Shown here in pieces: positions 30,111 through 37,435 of a stretch of 40,293 nt of DNA. Within the stretch, counting starts at the first letter, position 1. Each line of letters starts with the position of its first letter. This DNA is from Actinomycetes bacterium (lineage in GTDB: Bacteria; Actinomycetota; Actinomycetes; Actinomycetales; Microbacteriaceae): NCBI GenBank assembly GCA_023386365.1, contig JAEWJX010000107.1, forward strand, positions 1 to 40,293, given 5' to 3'. The notes beneath the pieces are model-generated. The model ran no database searches. It saw nothing but the letters and a program-made list of their open reading frames with translations, and had not been told where the DNA came from. A program made the position numbers and the translations under genes.

Positions 30111-30899
30111 GTGGACACGATTCGGGCGATGACGTGGAACGTGTGGTGGCGGTTCGGCGGGAACTGGCGTGAGCGTCAGCCGGGCCTGGCCGAGGTGGTG
30201 CGTCAGCAGCATCCGGATGTGTTGGGCCTGCAGGAGTGCTGGGGCACCGACGGGCGCACCCAGGCGGGGGTGCTCGCCGCGGAGCTCGACGCGGATGCGG
30301 CGTTCGTGCCGGTGGGTCTGCCGCCCACCCCCGAGCATCCGCATGACGCCACCCAGGATGGTGTGCGGATGGGTCTGGGGCTGGTGAGCCGGTGGCCGAT
30401 CAACATGGTGGAGCGGGTGCCCGTGTTCTCGGCGGGCCGTGACAATGCGGCACTCGTGGCGACCATCGACCACCCCCGCGGCGAGCTGCGGGTGGTGGTG
30501 GGCGCCACTAGCTGGGAGCCGGATCGTGTCGACGAGACGGGCATGCAGGTGGGGATGCTGCAGGAACTGACCCGCGAGAACCATGCCGTGCGGGAGCTGC
30601 CGAGCATCCTGCTCGCCGACCTCAACTACGACCGCACCCAGCCGGCGCTCGCCGGTGTCGACCTCGACGATGCCTGGGACACGGCCGCGCCGGATGCCGA
30701 CCCTCGCACGCTCAGCTCGACGAACCGCTTCGCGCCACCGGATGCGGTGGGGCAGTGGGACCGCCACATCGACCACATCCTGTACGTGCGGGGGAAGCTG
30801 GGCGGCGAGGCGTCGCGGGCGTGGATCGTGCGCGACGAGCCGGGCGGCTTCCCGCCGTCGGATCACTACCCGGTGGTGGCCGACATCACGTTCGGTTGA
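30111..30899 (+). CDS. Endonuclease/exonuclease/phosphatase (EEP) superfamily hydrolase
   Basis: A 262-residue protein with the EEP fold: MTWNVWWRFGGNW at the N-terminus (Asn metal contact), DVLGLQECWG with the metal-binding Glu near residue 41, LLADLNYDRTQ (DxN motif), HIDHILYVRG and the terminal SDHYPVVADI with the catalytic His. There is no signal peptide, so it is cytoplasmic. The substrate could be DNA ends, a phosphodiester or an inositol/sphingo-type phosphate; sequence does not decide. The GTG at 30111 gives a normal family N-terminus and has TACCGT 6 nt upstream. The long open frame from 29256 is a shadow of htpX. It converges with the ycaQ-like gene. Confidence 0.9.
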   Translation: MDTIRAMTWNVWWRFGGNWRERQPGLAEVVRQQHPDVLGLQECWGTDGRTQAGVLAAELDADAAFVPVGLPPTPEHPHDATQDGVRMGLGLVSRWPINMVERVPVFSAGRDNAALVATIDHPRGELRVVVGATSWEPDRVDETGMQVGMLQELTRENHAVRELPSILLADLNYDRTQPALAGVDLDDAWDTAAPDADPRTLSSTNRFAPPDAVGQWDRHIDHILYVRGKLGGEASRAWIVRDEPGGFPPSDHYPVVADITFG

Positions 30900-30914
30900 G
30901 ACACGTCAGGCGCG

Positions 30915-32132
30915 CTACGCAGCCCATTCGATGAGCGGCACACCCGCCTCGGCGGCCACCTCGCGTGCCAGGTCGCCGCGGTCGACCACCTCGATCCCGT
31001 CGAGCCCCTGCCAGGCGGCGAGCGCGCGCAACTCCGGCACGATGCGCTCGGCGATGCCGACCGGGGCGCCCGCTTCATGCCACGCCGACTGCACCCGCAG
31101 CACGCCCCGCTGGCGGTCGTTCTTCAGGTCGATGCGCCCCACGAGCGCCTCATCCACCAGCATCGGCAGCGTGTAGTAGCCGAACTGCCGCTTGGGGGCG
31201 GGTGTGTAGATCTCGATGCGGTAGTGGAATCCGAACATGCGCAGCGCCCGGTCGCGTTCCCACACGACGGGGTCGAACGGCGACAGCAGTGCCGTCGCCT
31301 CGACGCGGCGCGGGATGCGGGCGTCGCGGTGCAGGAACGCGGGACGATTCCAGCCGGGAACCGTCACCGGGTGCACCACCCCCTCGTCGACGAGTCGCTG
31401 CAGCGCGGGCTTCGCATCCACCGTCTTCAGGCGGTAGTAGTCGGCCAGGTCGGAGAGGGTGCCGATGCCGTGCGCGCGCGCCGAGCGTTCCATGAGCGCG
31501 TGCACCGCATCCTCGCGCGCCACCTCCCGGGCGTGGAGCTCGGATGCCATCACCTGCTCGGGGAGGGCGTAGATGCGCTCGAAGCGGGTGCGGCCCGCCG
31601 ACACCACCTCGCCGAACCGGAACATGCGCTCGAGGCCGCGCTTCACCTCATCCCAGTCCCACCAGCTGCCGCGACGGGGCGCAGCGGCGTCGCGCTCGAT
31701 CTTGGATGCCGGCAGCGGCCCCTTCTCGCGCAGCTCCGACCGCAGCCACGCGAGCGTGTCGGCGTGCGCGGCGAGCCACGGGTCGTCGACGCGCGCGTAG
31801 TAGTCGCGGTAGTCCTGGCGGCGGAACCCGAAGAGCGGCCAGTCGTCGAGGGGGATGAGGGCTGCCTCGTGCGCCCAGTACTCGCGGTAGGGCCCCTTGC
31901 GGGCGAAGGTGAGCTTGTCGAGCAGCGTCTTGTCGTAGGCGCCCAGACGCGCGAACACCGGTAGGTAGTGGCTGCGTTCGAGCACGTTCACCGAGTCGAG
32001 CTGCAGCAGGCCGATGCGCTCCAGCAGCAGGTTCAGCTGGCGGGTGCCCACCACATCCGGACGCGGGCGGCCGAACCCCTGCGCCGCGAGCGCGATGCGA
32101 CGTGCGGATGCGGGGGAGACGGTGTCGGCCAC
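30915..32132 (-). CDS. YcaQ-type winged-helix DNA glycosylase (HTH_42 family)
   Basis: A 405-residue protein of the YcaQ/AlkZ group of winged-helix DNA glycosylases, which remove bulky or crosslinked N-alkyl adducts. The catalytic element is visible as LLQLDSVNVLERSHYLP (Gln44-Leu45-Asp46), the Q-hydrophobic-D form found in E. coli YcaQ rather than the Q-x-Q of AlkZ. Other family blocks are YWAHEAALIPL, a winged-helix region near 190-260 and LLSPFDPVVWERDRALRMFGFHYRIEIYTPAPKRQFGYYTLPML. The open frame extends to 32195. GTG 32132 has TAGTGT 7 nt upstream and opens VADTVSPASARRIALAAQGF, the usual N-terminus, so I chose it. It likely repairs crosslinks or alkyl damage. Confidence 0.92.
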   Translation of the reverse strand: MADTVSPASARRIALAAQGFGRPRPDVVGTRQLNLLLERIGLLQLDSVNVLERSHYLPVFARLGAYDKTLLDKLTFARKGPYREYWAHEAALIPLDDWPLFGFRRQDYRDYYARVDDPWLAAHADTLAWLRSELREKGPLPASKIERDAAAPRRGSWWDWDEVKRGLERMFRFGEVVSAGRTRFERIYALPEQVMASELHAREVAREDAVHALMERSARAHGIGTLSDLADYYRLKTVDAKPALQRLVDEGVVHPVTVPGWNRPAFLHRDARIPRRVEATALLSPFDPVVWERDRALRMFGFHYRIEIYTPAPKRQFGYYTLPMLVDEALVGRIDLKNDRQRGVLRVQSAWHEAGAPVGIAERIVPELRALAAWQGLDGIEVVDRGDLAREVAAEAGVPLIEWAA

Positions 32133-32139
32133 CCGAGCG

Positions 32140-32145
32140 ACACTA
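32140..32145 (-). promoter_or_regulatory. Leaderless -10 hexamer for the ycaQ-like gene (TAGTGT)
   Basis: Minus strand: TAGTGT, 7 nt (cgctcgg), GTG at 32132. Confidence 0.45.
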
Positions 32146-32234
32146 CCGCCGCCCTCCGACACGCGGATGTTCACCGGGCGGCCATCCCGGTTCACCTGCG
32201 CGACGCCTCCGGGTCGTTTCGGCTACCTACGTTC

Positions 32235-32259
32235 GGCAACGCCGGCCGGCAGGGTTGCC
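32235..32259 (+). promoter_or_regulatory. Leader hairpin upstream of the ABC importer operon
   Basis: GGCAAC (32235-32240) pairs with GTTGCC (32254-32259) around a GC-rich loop containing GCCGGCCGGC. It is followed by further GC-rich dyads up to GGAG (32295-32298), 5 nt before GTG 32304. The 171-bp gap (32133-32303) otherwise holds only weak promoter-like sequence. I could not match it to a known riboswitch. Confidence 0.35.
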
Positions 32260-32303
32260 CGTCCCACAGCGCGGGCGGCCGACCGGCGGATATCGGAGAC
32301 ATT

Positions 32304-33434
32304 GTGAAGACCACGAAGGCCATCCTCGGCCTCTCCACCGCGGCGCTCCTCGTCGCGGGACTCACCGCGTGCGCGAGCGACACCCCCGCACCGGCCGCCG
32401 GTGACGTCGACGCCACCACCGCCACCAGCCTCGCCGCGTTCGGCGACCTGGCCGCCCTCGAGGAGGCCGCGAAGGCCGAGGGTGCGCTCAACGTGATCGC
32501 CCTTCCCCGCGACTGGGCCAACTACGGCGAGATCCTCGACCTGTGGGCCTCGAAGTACCCCGAGATCACCCTCAACGAGGCCTCGCCCGACGCGTCCAGT
32601 GCCGAAGAGATCCAGGCGGCCGAGAACCTCGCCGGCCAGGACACCGCGCCCGACGTGTTCGACATCGGCCTCTCGGTGGCACTCGCCAGCACCGACCAGT
32701 TCGCCCCGTACCAGGTGGCCGGCTGGGCAGACATCCCCGACGCGCTGAAGGAGGCCTCGGGTCTCTATGTGGGCGACTACGGCGGGTACATGGCCGTCGG
32801 CTATGACCCGGATGCGGTCCCCGCGCCCGAGTCGCTGCAGGACCTGCTCGGCGCCGAGTACAAGGGCAAGGTCGCCATCAACGGTGACCCGACCCAGGCG
32901 GGGGCGGCGTTCGCCGCCGTCGGCCTCGCGACCGTGCAGAACGGTGGCACCGTCGACGACTTCCAGCCCGGCATCGACTTCTTCGAGGAGCTCAACGCCG
33001 CCGGCAACTTCGTGAAGATCGACCCCACCTCGGCCACCATCGCCTCCGGTGAGACCCCCGTCGTCTTCGACTGGGACTACCTGAACGTCGGCTACGGCAA
33101 GGACCTCGAGGGTCAGCGCAACTGGGAGGTCGTCGTCTTCGAGGGCACCGGCTACGCGGGCTACTACAACCAGGCCATCAACGTCGACGCCCCGCACCCG
33201 GCGGCCGCTCGCCTCTGGCAGGAGTTCCTCTACAGCGACGAGGTGCAGAACCTGTGGCTGAAGGGTGGCGCCCGCCCGGTGCGTGCCGACGCGATGGCTG
33301 AGGCCGGAACGATCGACACCGAGCTCTTCGACGCACTGCCCGAGACCCCGGCCGACACCGTCGTGCCGTCGGCCGAGCAGAGCGAAGCCGCTGCCGCGCT
33401 CCTCGGCGAGAAGTGGGCCACCGCTGTCCAGTAA
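32304..33434 (+). CDS. ABC transporter substrate-binding lipoprotein (PotD/AfuA/PhnS-like)
   Basis: A 376-residue secreted lipoprotein. It has a signal peptide (KTTKAILGLSTAALLVAGL) with lipobox LTAC, so Cys23 is lipidated after cleavage. The mature part is a two-lobed binding protein of the spermidine/putrescine, iron and 2-aminoethylphosphonate group: EGALNVIALPRDWANYGEIL, DVFDIGLSVALAS, YDPDAVPAPESLQDLL and HPAAARLWQEFLYSDEVQNLWLKGGARPVRAD, the usual C-terminal lobe. The ligand cannot be told from sequence. GTG 32304 has GGAG 5 nt upstream. It is the first gene of a four-gene importer operon with overlapping genes. Confidence 0.93.
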   Translation: MKTTKAILGLSTAALLVAGLTACASDTPAPAAGDVDATTATSLAAFGDLAALEEAAKAEGALNVIALPRDWANYGEILDLWASKYPEITLNEASPDASSAEEIQAAENLAGQDTAPDVFDIGLSVALASTDQFAPYQVAGWADIPDALKEASGLYVGDYGGYMAVGYDPDAVPAPESLQDLLGAEYKGKVAINGDPTQAGAAFAAVGLATVQNGGTVDDFQPGIDFFEELNAAGNFVKIDPTSATIASGETPVVFDWDYLNVGYGKDLEGQRNWEVVVFEGTGYAGYYNQAINVDAPHPAAARLWQEFLYSDEVQNLWLKGGARPVRADAMAEAGTIDTELFDALPETPADTVVPSAEQSEAAAALLGEKWATAVQ

Positions 33435-34287
33435 GCGCCACGCCGGAACGGCAGCAGTCCTCGGGCTGCTGCCGTTCTCGGCGTATGTCCTGCTCTTCCT
33501 CGCGGTGCCGACGGCGATCGCCCTCGGCACCGGATTCCTCGACGGTGACGGCGCCTTCACCTTCGCCAACCTGACGGCGCTCGCCGATCCGCTGATCGTG
33601 TCGCGGTTCGTGAACTCCCTGTGGATCTCGGCCCTCACCGCGATCGTCGGCGCGGTCGTCGGCGCCCTGGTCTGCTACGCCCTCATGGGCACGCGCCCGG
33701 CGGGCGCCCTCCGCACGGCGATCGACGCCGCGAGCGGTGTGCTCGCCCAGTTCGGCGGCGTGATGCTGGCGTTCGCGTTCGTCGCGATCATCGGCATCCA
33801 GGGCATCATCACCGTCACGCTGCGCGACAGCTTCGGCGTCGACATCTTCGCCGACGGTGTGTGGCTGTACGAGGTGCCCGGCCTACTGCTGCCCTACCTC
33901 TACTTCCAGGTGCCGCTCATGATCATCACGTTCCTGCCCGCCCTCGAGGGCCTGCGCCCGCAGTGGGCGGAGGCGAACGCCACCCTCGGCGGGTCGCGTG
34001 CCGGCTACTGGCTGCGCATCGGCTTCCCCGTGCTGGCGCCGTCGTTCCTCGGGTCGCTGCTGCTGCTGTTCGCGAACTCGTTCTCGTCGTTCGCCACCGC
34101 GGCGGCCCTCTCCAGTCAGGGGTCCGGGATCGTGCCGCTGCAGATCCGCGCCGCCCTCACCAGCGAGACGCTGCTCGGCCGCGAGAACCTCGCGGGTGCG
34201 TTGGCGCTCGGCATGATCGTCGTCATGGCGGTCGTGATGACGCTGTACGGGATGCTGCAGCGCCGGGCCGAACGGTGGCGTCGGTGA
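33424..34287 (+). CDS. ABC importer permease 1, probably with a CTG start
   Basis: A permease of about 287 residues with six membrane segments. The EAA loop (LEGLRPQWAEANATLGGSRAGYWLRIGFPVLAPSF) is typical of PotB/CysU-type permeases and contacts the ATPase. In this frame there is no ATG, GTG or TTG near the hydrophobic N-terminus. The first conventional start, GTG 33283, would add about 47 Arg/Pro/Ser-rich residues that are a shadow of the binding protein. CTG 33424 gives LSSKRHAGTAAVLGLLPFSAYVLL, a natural permease N-terminus, with an 11-bp overlap with the preceding gene and GAGAAG upstream. I therefore propose CTG; the alternative is a missed start or coupled reinitiation. Confidence 0.88.
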   Translation: MSSKRHAGTAAVLGLLPFSAYVLLFLAVPTAIALGTGFLDGDGAFTFANLTALADPLIVSRFVNSLWISALTAIVGAVVGALVCYALMGTRPAGALRTAIDAASGVLAQFGGVMLAFAFVAIIGIQGIITVTLRDSFGVDIFADGVWLYEVPGLLLPYLYFQVPLMIITFLPALEGLRPQWAEANATLGGSRAGYWLRIGFPVLAPSFLGSLLLLFANSFSSFATAAALSSQGSGIVPLQIRAALTSETLLGRENLAGALALGMIVVMAVVMTLYGMLQRRAERWRR

Positions 34288-35102
34288 GCGCGCGCCGCCG
34301 CCCCGCATCCGAGCTGGCCCCCCGCGCGGCCACCCGCTGGATCATCCTCGGCCTCGTGGGCCTGCTGTGGGCGGTGCCGATCCTCGGAATGATCGAGTTC
34401 ACGCTGCGCGGCGGTCTCGCCGGTGGGTACACCTTCGACCGGTGGATCCTCGTGTTCTCCGGCGGTCTCGATGCCTCCTACCGGCCGCTGTGGACCGGCC
34501 TCATCAACTCGCTCGTGCTGGCCGGGGTGACCGTCGTGGTCGTGCTGGTGCTGCTCGTGCCGACGATGGTGCTGGTGCAGCTGCGCTTCCCGCGCCTGCG
34601 TCGGCCGCTGGAGTTCCTGTGCCTGCTGCCAATCACCATCCCCGCGATCGTGATCGTGGTGGGGCTCGCACCCGTGTACTCGGTGGTGGCGCGCCTCTTC
34701 GGCAGCGGCACCTGGACCCTCGCCTTCGCGTACGGCATCCTCGTGCTGCCGTTCGCGTACCGCTCGATCCAGGCGAACCTGGATGCCGTCGACGTGAAGA
34801 CCCTCACCGAGGCGGCCCGATCGCTCGGGGCAGGCTGGGGCACCGTCCTCGCGCGGGTGCTGCTGCCGAACCTGCGGCGCGGTCTGCTCGCCGCCGCCGT
34901 CATCGCGGTCGCGGTGGTGCTCGGCGAGTTCACCATCGCGTCGCTCCTCAACCGCAACAACCTGCAGACCGCGCTCGTGGTGCTCAACAAGGACGACCCG
35001 TTCATCGCGGTCATCTTCGCCCTGCTCGCGCTCGCCTTCGCCTTCGTGCTGCTGATCCTCATCGGCCGGCTCGGGGGCCCCAAACGTCGGAGAACCGAAT
35101 GA
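34284..35102 (+). CDS. ABC importer permease 2
   Basis: A 272-residue permease with six membrane segments, the PotC/ThiP-half type. The EAA loop is VDVKTLTEAARSLGAGWGTVLARVLLPNLRRGLLAAAV, followed by VVLGEFTIASLLNRNNLQTALVVL, a stretch typical of iron, phosphonate and polyamine importers. It starts at GTG in a GTGA overlap with permease 1 (34284-34287), and its stop overlaps the ATPase start (35099-35102). Strict coupling suggests equimolar assembly of a heterodimeric membrane channel. Confidence 0.94.
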   Translation: MSARRRPASELAPRAATRWIILGLVGLLWAVPILGMIEFTLRGGLAGGYTFDRWILVFSGGLDASYRPLWTGLINSLVLAGVTVVVVLVLLVPTMVLVQLRFPRLRRPLEFLCLLPITIPAIVIVVGLAPVYSVVARLFGSGTWTLAFAYGILVLPFAYRSIQANLDAVDVKTLTEAARSLGAGWGTVLARVLLPNLRRGLLAAAVIAVAVVLGEFTIASLLNRNNLQTALVVLNKDDPFIAVIFALLALAFAFVLLILIGRLGGPKRRRTE

Positions 35103-36178
35103 CCACCTCCACCCTCGCCCCGGTCGCGCCGGCGGCCACCGCATCCGCGAGCGTCGAGCTCGACGGCGTCGTGAAGAGCTACGGATCGCACCGGGCGCTC
35201 GACGGCATCCGCCTCGCCCTGCACCCGGGGGAGTTCGTGGCCCTGCTCGGGCCCTCCGGATGCGGCAAGACCACGGCCCTGCGCTCGCTGGCCGGCCTCG
35301 AATCGATCGACGAGGGTCGCATCGACATCGACGGCCGCGACGTGCAGAACCTGCCCACGAACCGCCGCGACATCGGCATGGTGTTCCAGTCGTACTCGCT
35401 GTTCCCGCACCTGACGGTGCTGGAGAACGTCGAGTTCGGACTGCGGATGCGCAAGGTGCCGCGGGCGGAGCGTCGCGCCCGCGCGCTGGAATCGCTGGCC
35501 CTCGTGGGCCTCGAGGAACGCGGCGGACGCTACGCCCACGAGCTGTCCGGCGGGCAGCAGCAGCGGGTGGCGCTGGCTCGCGCTCTCGTCACCCGCCCGC
35601 GGGTGCTGCTGCTCGACGAGCCGCTGTCGGCGCTGGATGCGAAGGTGCGGGTGAGCCTGCGCGAGCAGATCCGCCGCATCCAGACCGAACTCGGCATCAC
35701 CACCCTGTTCGTCACCCACGACCAGGAGGAGGCGCTCGCCGTCGCCGACCGGGTGGCCGTGATGAACGCGGGCCGTATCGAGCAGATCGGCACCCCCGAG
35801 GAGCTGTACCGCACCCCCGCGACCGCGTTCGTGGCCGACTTCGTGGGGCTCTCGTCGGGCCTGCCCGGCGAGCTCCGCGGCGACACGGTGTCGCTCTACG
35901 GCACGACGCTGCCGGTGCTGCCGGGAGAGACGCTCCCGGATGGTGCCGTGCGTGTGGCGGTCCGCCCCGAGGATGTGCGCTTCGCATCCGCGCCCGACGG
36001 CATCCCGGCGGCCGTGGTGTCGTCGAGCTTCCTCGGGTCGCTGCGCCGCACCGTCGTGCGCCTCGAGGATGGCGTGCTGCTGAGCGTGCAGCACGGCGTC
36101 GACGAGACGCCCGCGGCGGGGGATGCCGTGGCTGTGGCGTTCCGCGGCAGCCCGGTGCGCGTCGGGCCGGTGCGGTAG
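35099..36178 (+). CDS. ABC importer ATP-binding protein with TOBE domain (PotA-like)
   Basis: A 359-residue ATPase: Walker A GPSGCGKTT (about 51-59), Q-loop MVFQSYSLFPHLTVLENVEFGL, signature LSGGQQQRVALARAL (about 145), Walker B VLLLDEPLSALDAKVR and H-loop FVTHDQEEAL. These are the PotA/MalK-type sequences. The last 110 residues form a TOBE domain (RVAVRPEDVRFA), often regulatory or substrate-sensing. Together with the binding protein and two permeases it completes the importer. No regulator gene and no enzyme gene lie in the operon, so the substrate (polyamine, iron, phosphonate or thiamine-type) remains open. Confidence 0.95.
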   Translation: MTTSTLAPVAPAATASASVELDGVVKSYGSHRALDGIRLALHPGEFVALLGPSGCGKTTALRSLAGLESIDEGRIDIDGRDVQNLPTNRRDIGMVFQSYSLFPHLTVLENVEFGLRMRKVPRAERRARALESLALVGLEERGGRYAHELSGGQQQRVALARALVTRPRVLLLDEPLSALDAKVRVSLREQIRRIQTELGITTLFVTHDQEEALAVADRVAVMNAGRIEQIGTPEELYRTPATAFVADFVGLSSGLPGELRGDTVSLYGTTLPVLPGETLPDGAVRVAVRPEDVRFASAPDGIPAAVVSSSFLGSLRRTVVRLEDGVLLSVQHGVDETPAAGDAVAVAFRGSPVRVGPVR

Positions 36179-36229
36179 GACGCGCATCCGCGACGGTCAA
36201 CCCCCGTCACGTACGGAATACGCCGCACC

Positions 36230-36235
36230 TAGACT
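36230..36235 (+). promoter_or_regulatory. Leaderless -10 hexamer (TAGACT)
   Basis: TAGACT, 6 nt (tgcgga), ATG at 36242. Confidence 0.55.
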
Positions 36236-36241
36236 TGCGGA

Positions 36242-37435
36242 ATGGCCTTCGGATTCCGCAGTGACCGAGCTCGTGACGAGGAGGCGCGCCGTCAGGTCGA
36301 CGCCCGCGTGCACGATTCCGTGACACCGGGGATGCGCATCGCCGCCGCCTGGTCGTGGCGGGTGCTCGTGGTGGCGGGCGTGGTCGCCCTGTTCCTGTTC
36401 CTGGTGGTGCAGCTGAAGTACATCGTCATCCCGATGATGGTGGCCCTGCTGCTGTCGGCGCTGCTGGTGCCGTTCTCCAACTGGCTGCAGAAACACCGGT
36501 GGCCCAAGTGGGCGGCCGTCGCGCTCAGCGAGCTGGGGGTGCTGGCCATCATCACCGGCCTCATCTGGTTGACCGCCCGCACCGTCATCAACGGCTACCC
36601 GGCGCTCGCCGAGCAGACGCTCGTGCGGTGGGAAGACCTGAAGGCGTGGCTGCTGGAGTCGCCGCTGCACCTGTCGGAGGCCGACATCCAGGCGTGGGCC
36701 GACCAGCTGTTCGAGGCGCTGCAGCAGGACTCGAGCGCCCTCTGGTCGGGTGCGCTGTCGCTCGGGTCGACCGTGGGCCACGTGCTGGCGGGCTTCCTGC
36801 TGGTGCTGTTCGCGACCCTCTTCATCCTCATCGACGGTCGAGGCATCTGGCACTGGATCGTGCGCATCTTCCCGCGCAAGGCCCGCGCGGCGATGATCGG
36901 CGGCGGTGAAGCCGGATGGATCACCCTCTCCACGTTCGTGCGCGTGCAGGTGCTGGTCGCGTTCATCGACGCGGTCGGCATCGGTCTCGGTGCGTTCATC
37001 CTCGGCCTGTTCTACGACGGCTTCCCGCTGGTGATCCCCATCGCGATCGTCGTGTTCCTCGGCTCGTTCATCCCCGTCGTCGGTGCCGTCGTGTCGGGTG
37101 CGATCGCCGTGTTCATCGCCCTCGTCTTCATGGGGCCGTGGCCGGCGTTCGTGATGCTGCTGATCGTGATCGGTGTGCAGCAGCTCGAGGGCCACGTGCT
37201 GCAGCCGTTCCTCGTCGGCAACGCCGTCAAGGTGCACCCGCTGGCCGTCGTGATCGCGGTCGCCGCCGGTGGCTTCCTCGCCGGCATCCCCGGTGCCCTC
37301 TTCGCCGTCCCCGTCGTGGCGACCCTCAACGCGATGATCGTGTACATCGCTCGCGGCGAATGGCGCACCAACCCGCATCCGAGTGTCGCGGATGTCGTCC
37401 CACCGACGAGAGGCCCAGCTTTCCGTGACCGTTGA
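36242..37435 (+). CDS. AI-2E family transporter
   Basis: A 397-residue membrane protein of the AI-2E transporter family (PF01594): helices at about 40-75 in the N-terminal third (VVALFLFLVVQLKYIVIPMMVALLLSALL), a soluble middle loop (about 125-170) and a conserved C-terminal half with FATLFILIDG, FIDAVGIGLGAFILGL, IVVFLGSFIPVVGAVVSG and QQLEGHVLQPFLVGNAVKVHPLAV. Members export AI-2 or act as cation/proton antiporters; which applies here is unknown. The start has TAGACT at 6 nt. The 3' end overlaps the ilvA start by 11 bp, suggesting cotranscription with ilvA, an unexpected pairing seen in related actinobacteria as I recall. Confidence 0.94.
   Translation: MAFGFRSDRARDEEARRQVDARVHDSVTPGMRIAAAWSWRVLVVAGVVALFLFLVVQLKYIVIPMMVALLLSALLVPFSNWLQKHRWPKWAAVALSELGVLAIITGLIWLTARTVINGYPALAEQTLVRWEDLKAWLLESPLHLSEADIQAWADQLFEALQQDSSALWSGALSLGSTVGHVLAGFLLVLFATLFILIDGRGIWHWIVRIFPRKARAAMIGGGEAGWITLSTFVRVQVLVAFIDAVGIGLGAFILGLFYDGFPLVIPIAIVVFLGSFIPVVGAVVSGAIAVFIALVFMGPWPAFVMLLIVIGVQQLEGHVLQPFLVGNAVKVHPLAVVIAVAAGGFLAGIPGALFAVPVVATLNAMIVYIARGEWRTNPHPSVADVVPPTRGPAFRDR

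Noticed and set aside
32133..32303. A known riboswitch class (SAM, TPP, cobalamin) before the importer
   Set aside because: I could not find the conserved core sequences of these classes; only generic GC-rich hairpins are visible.
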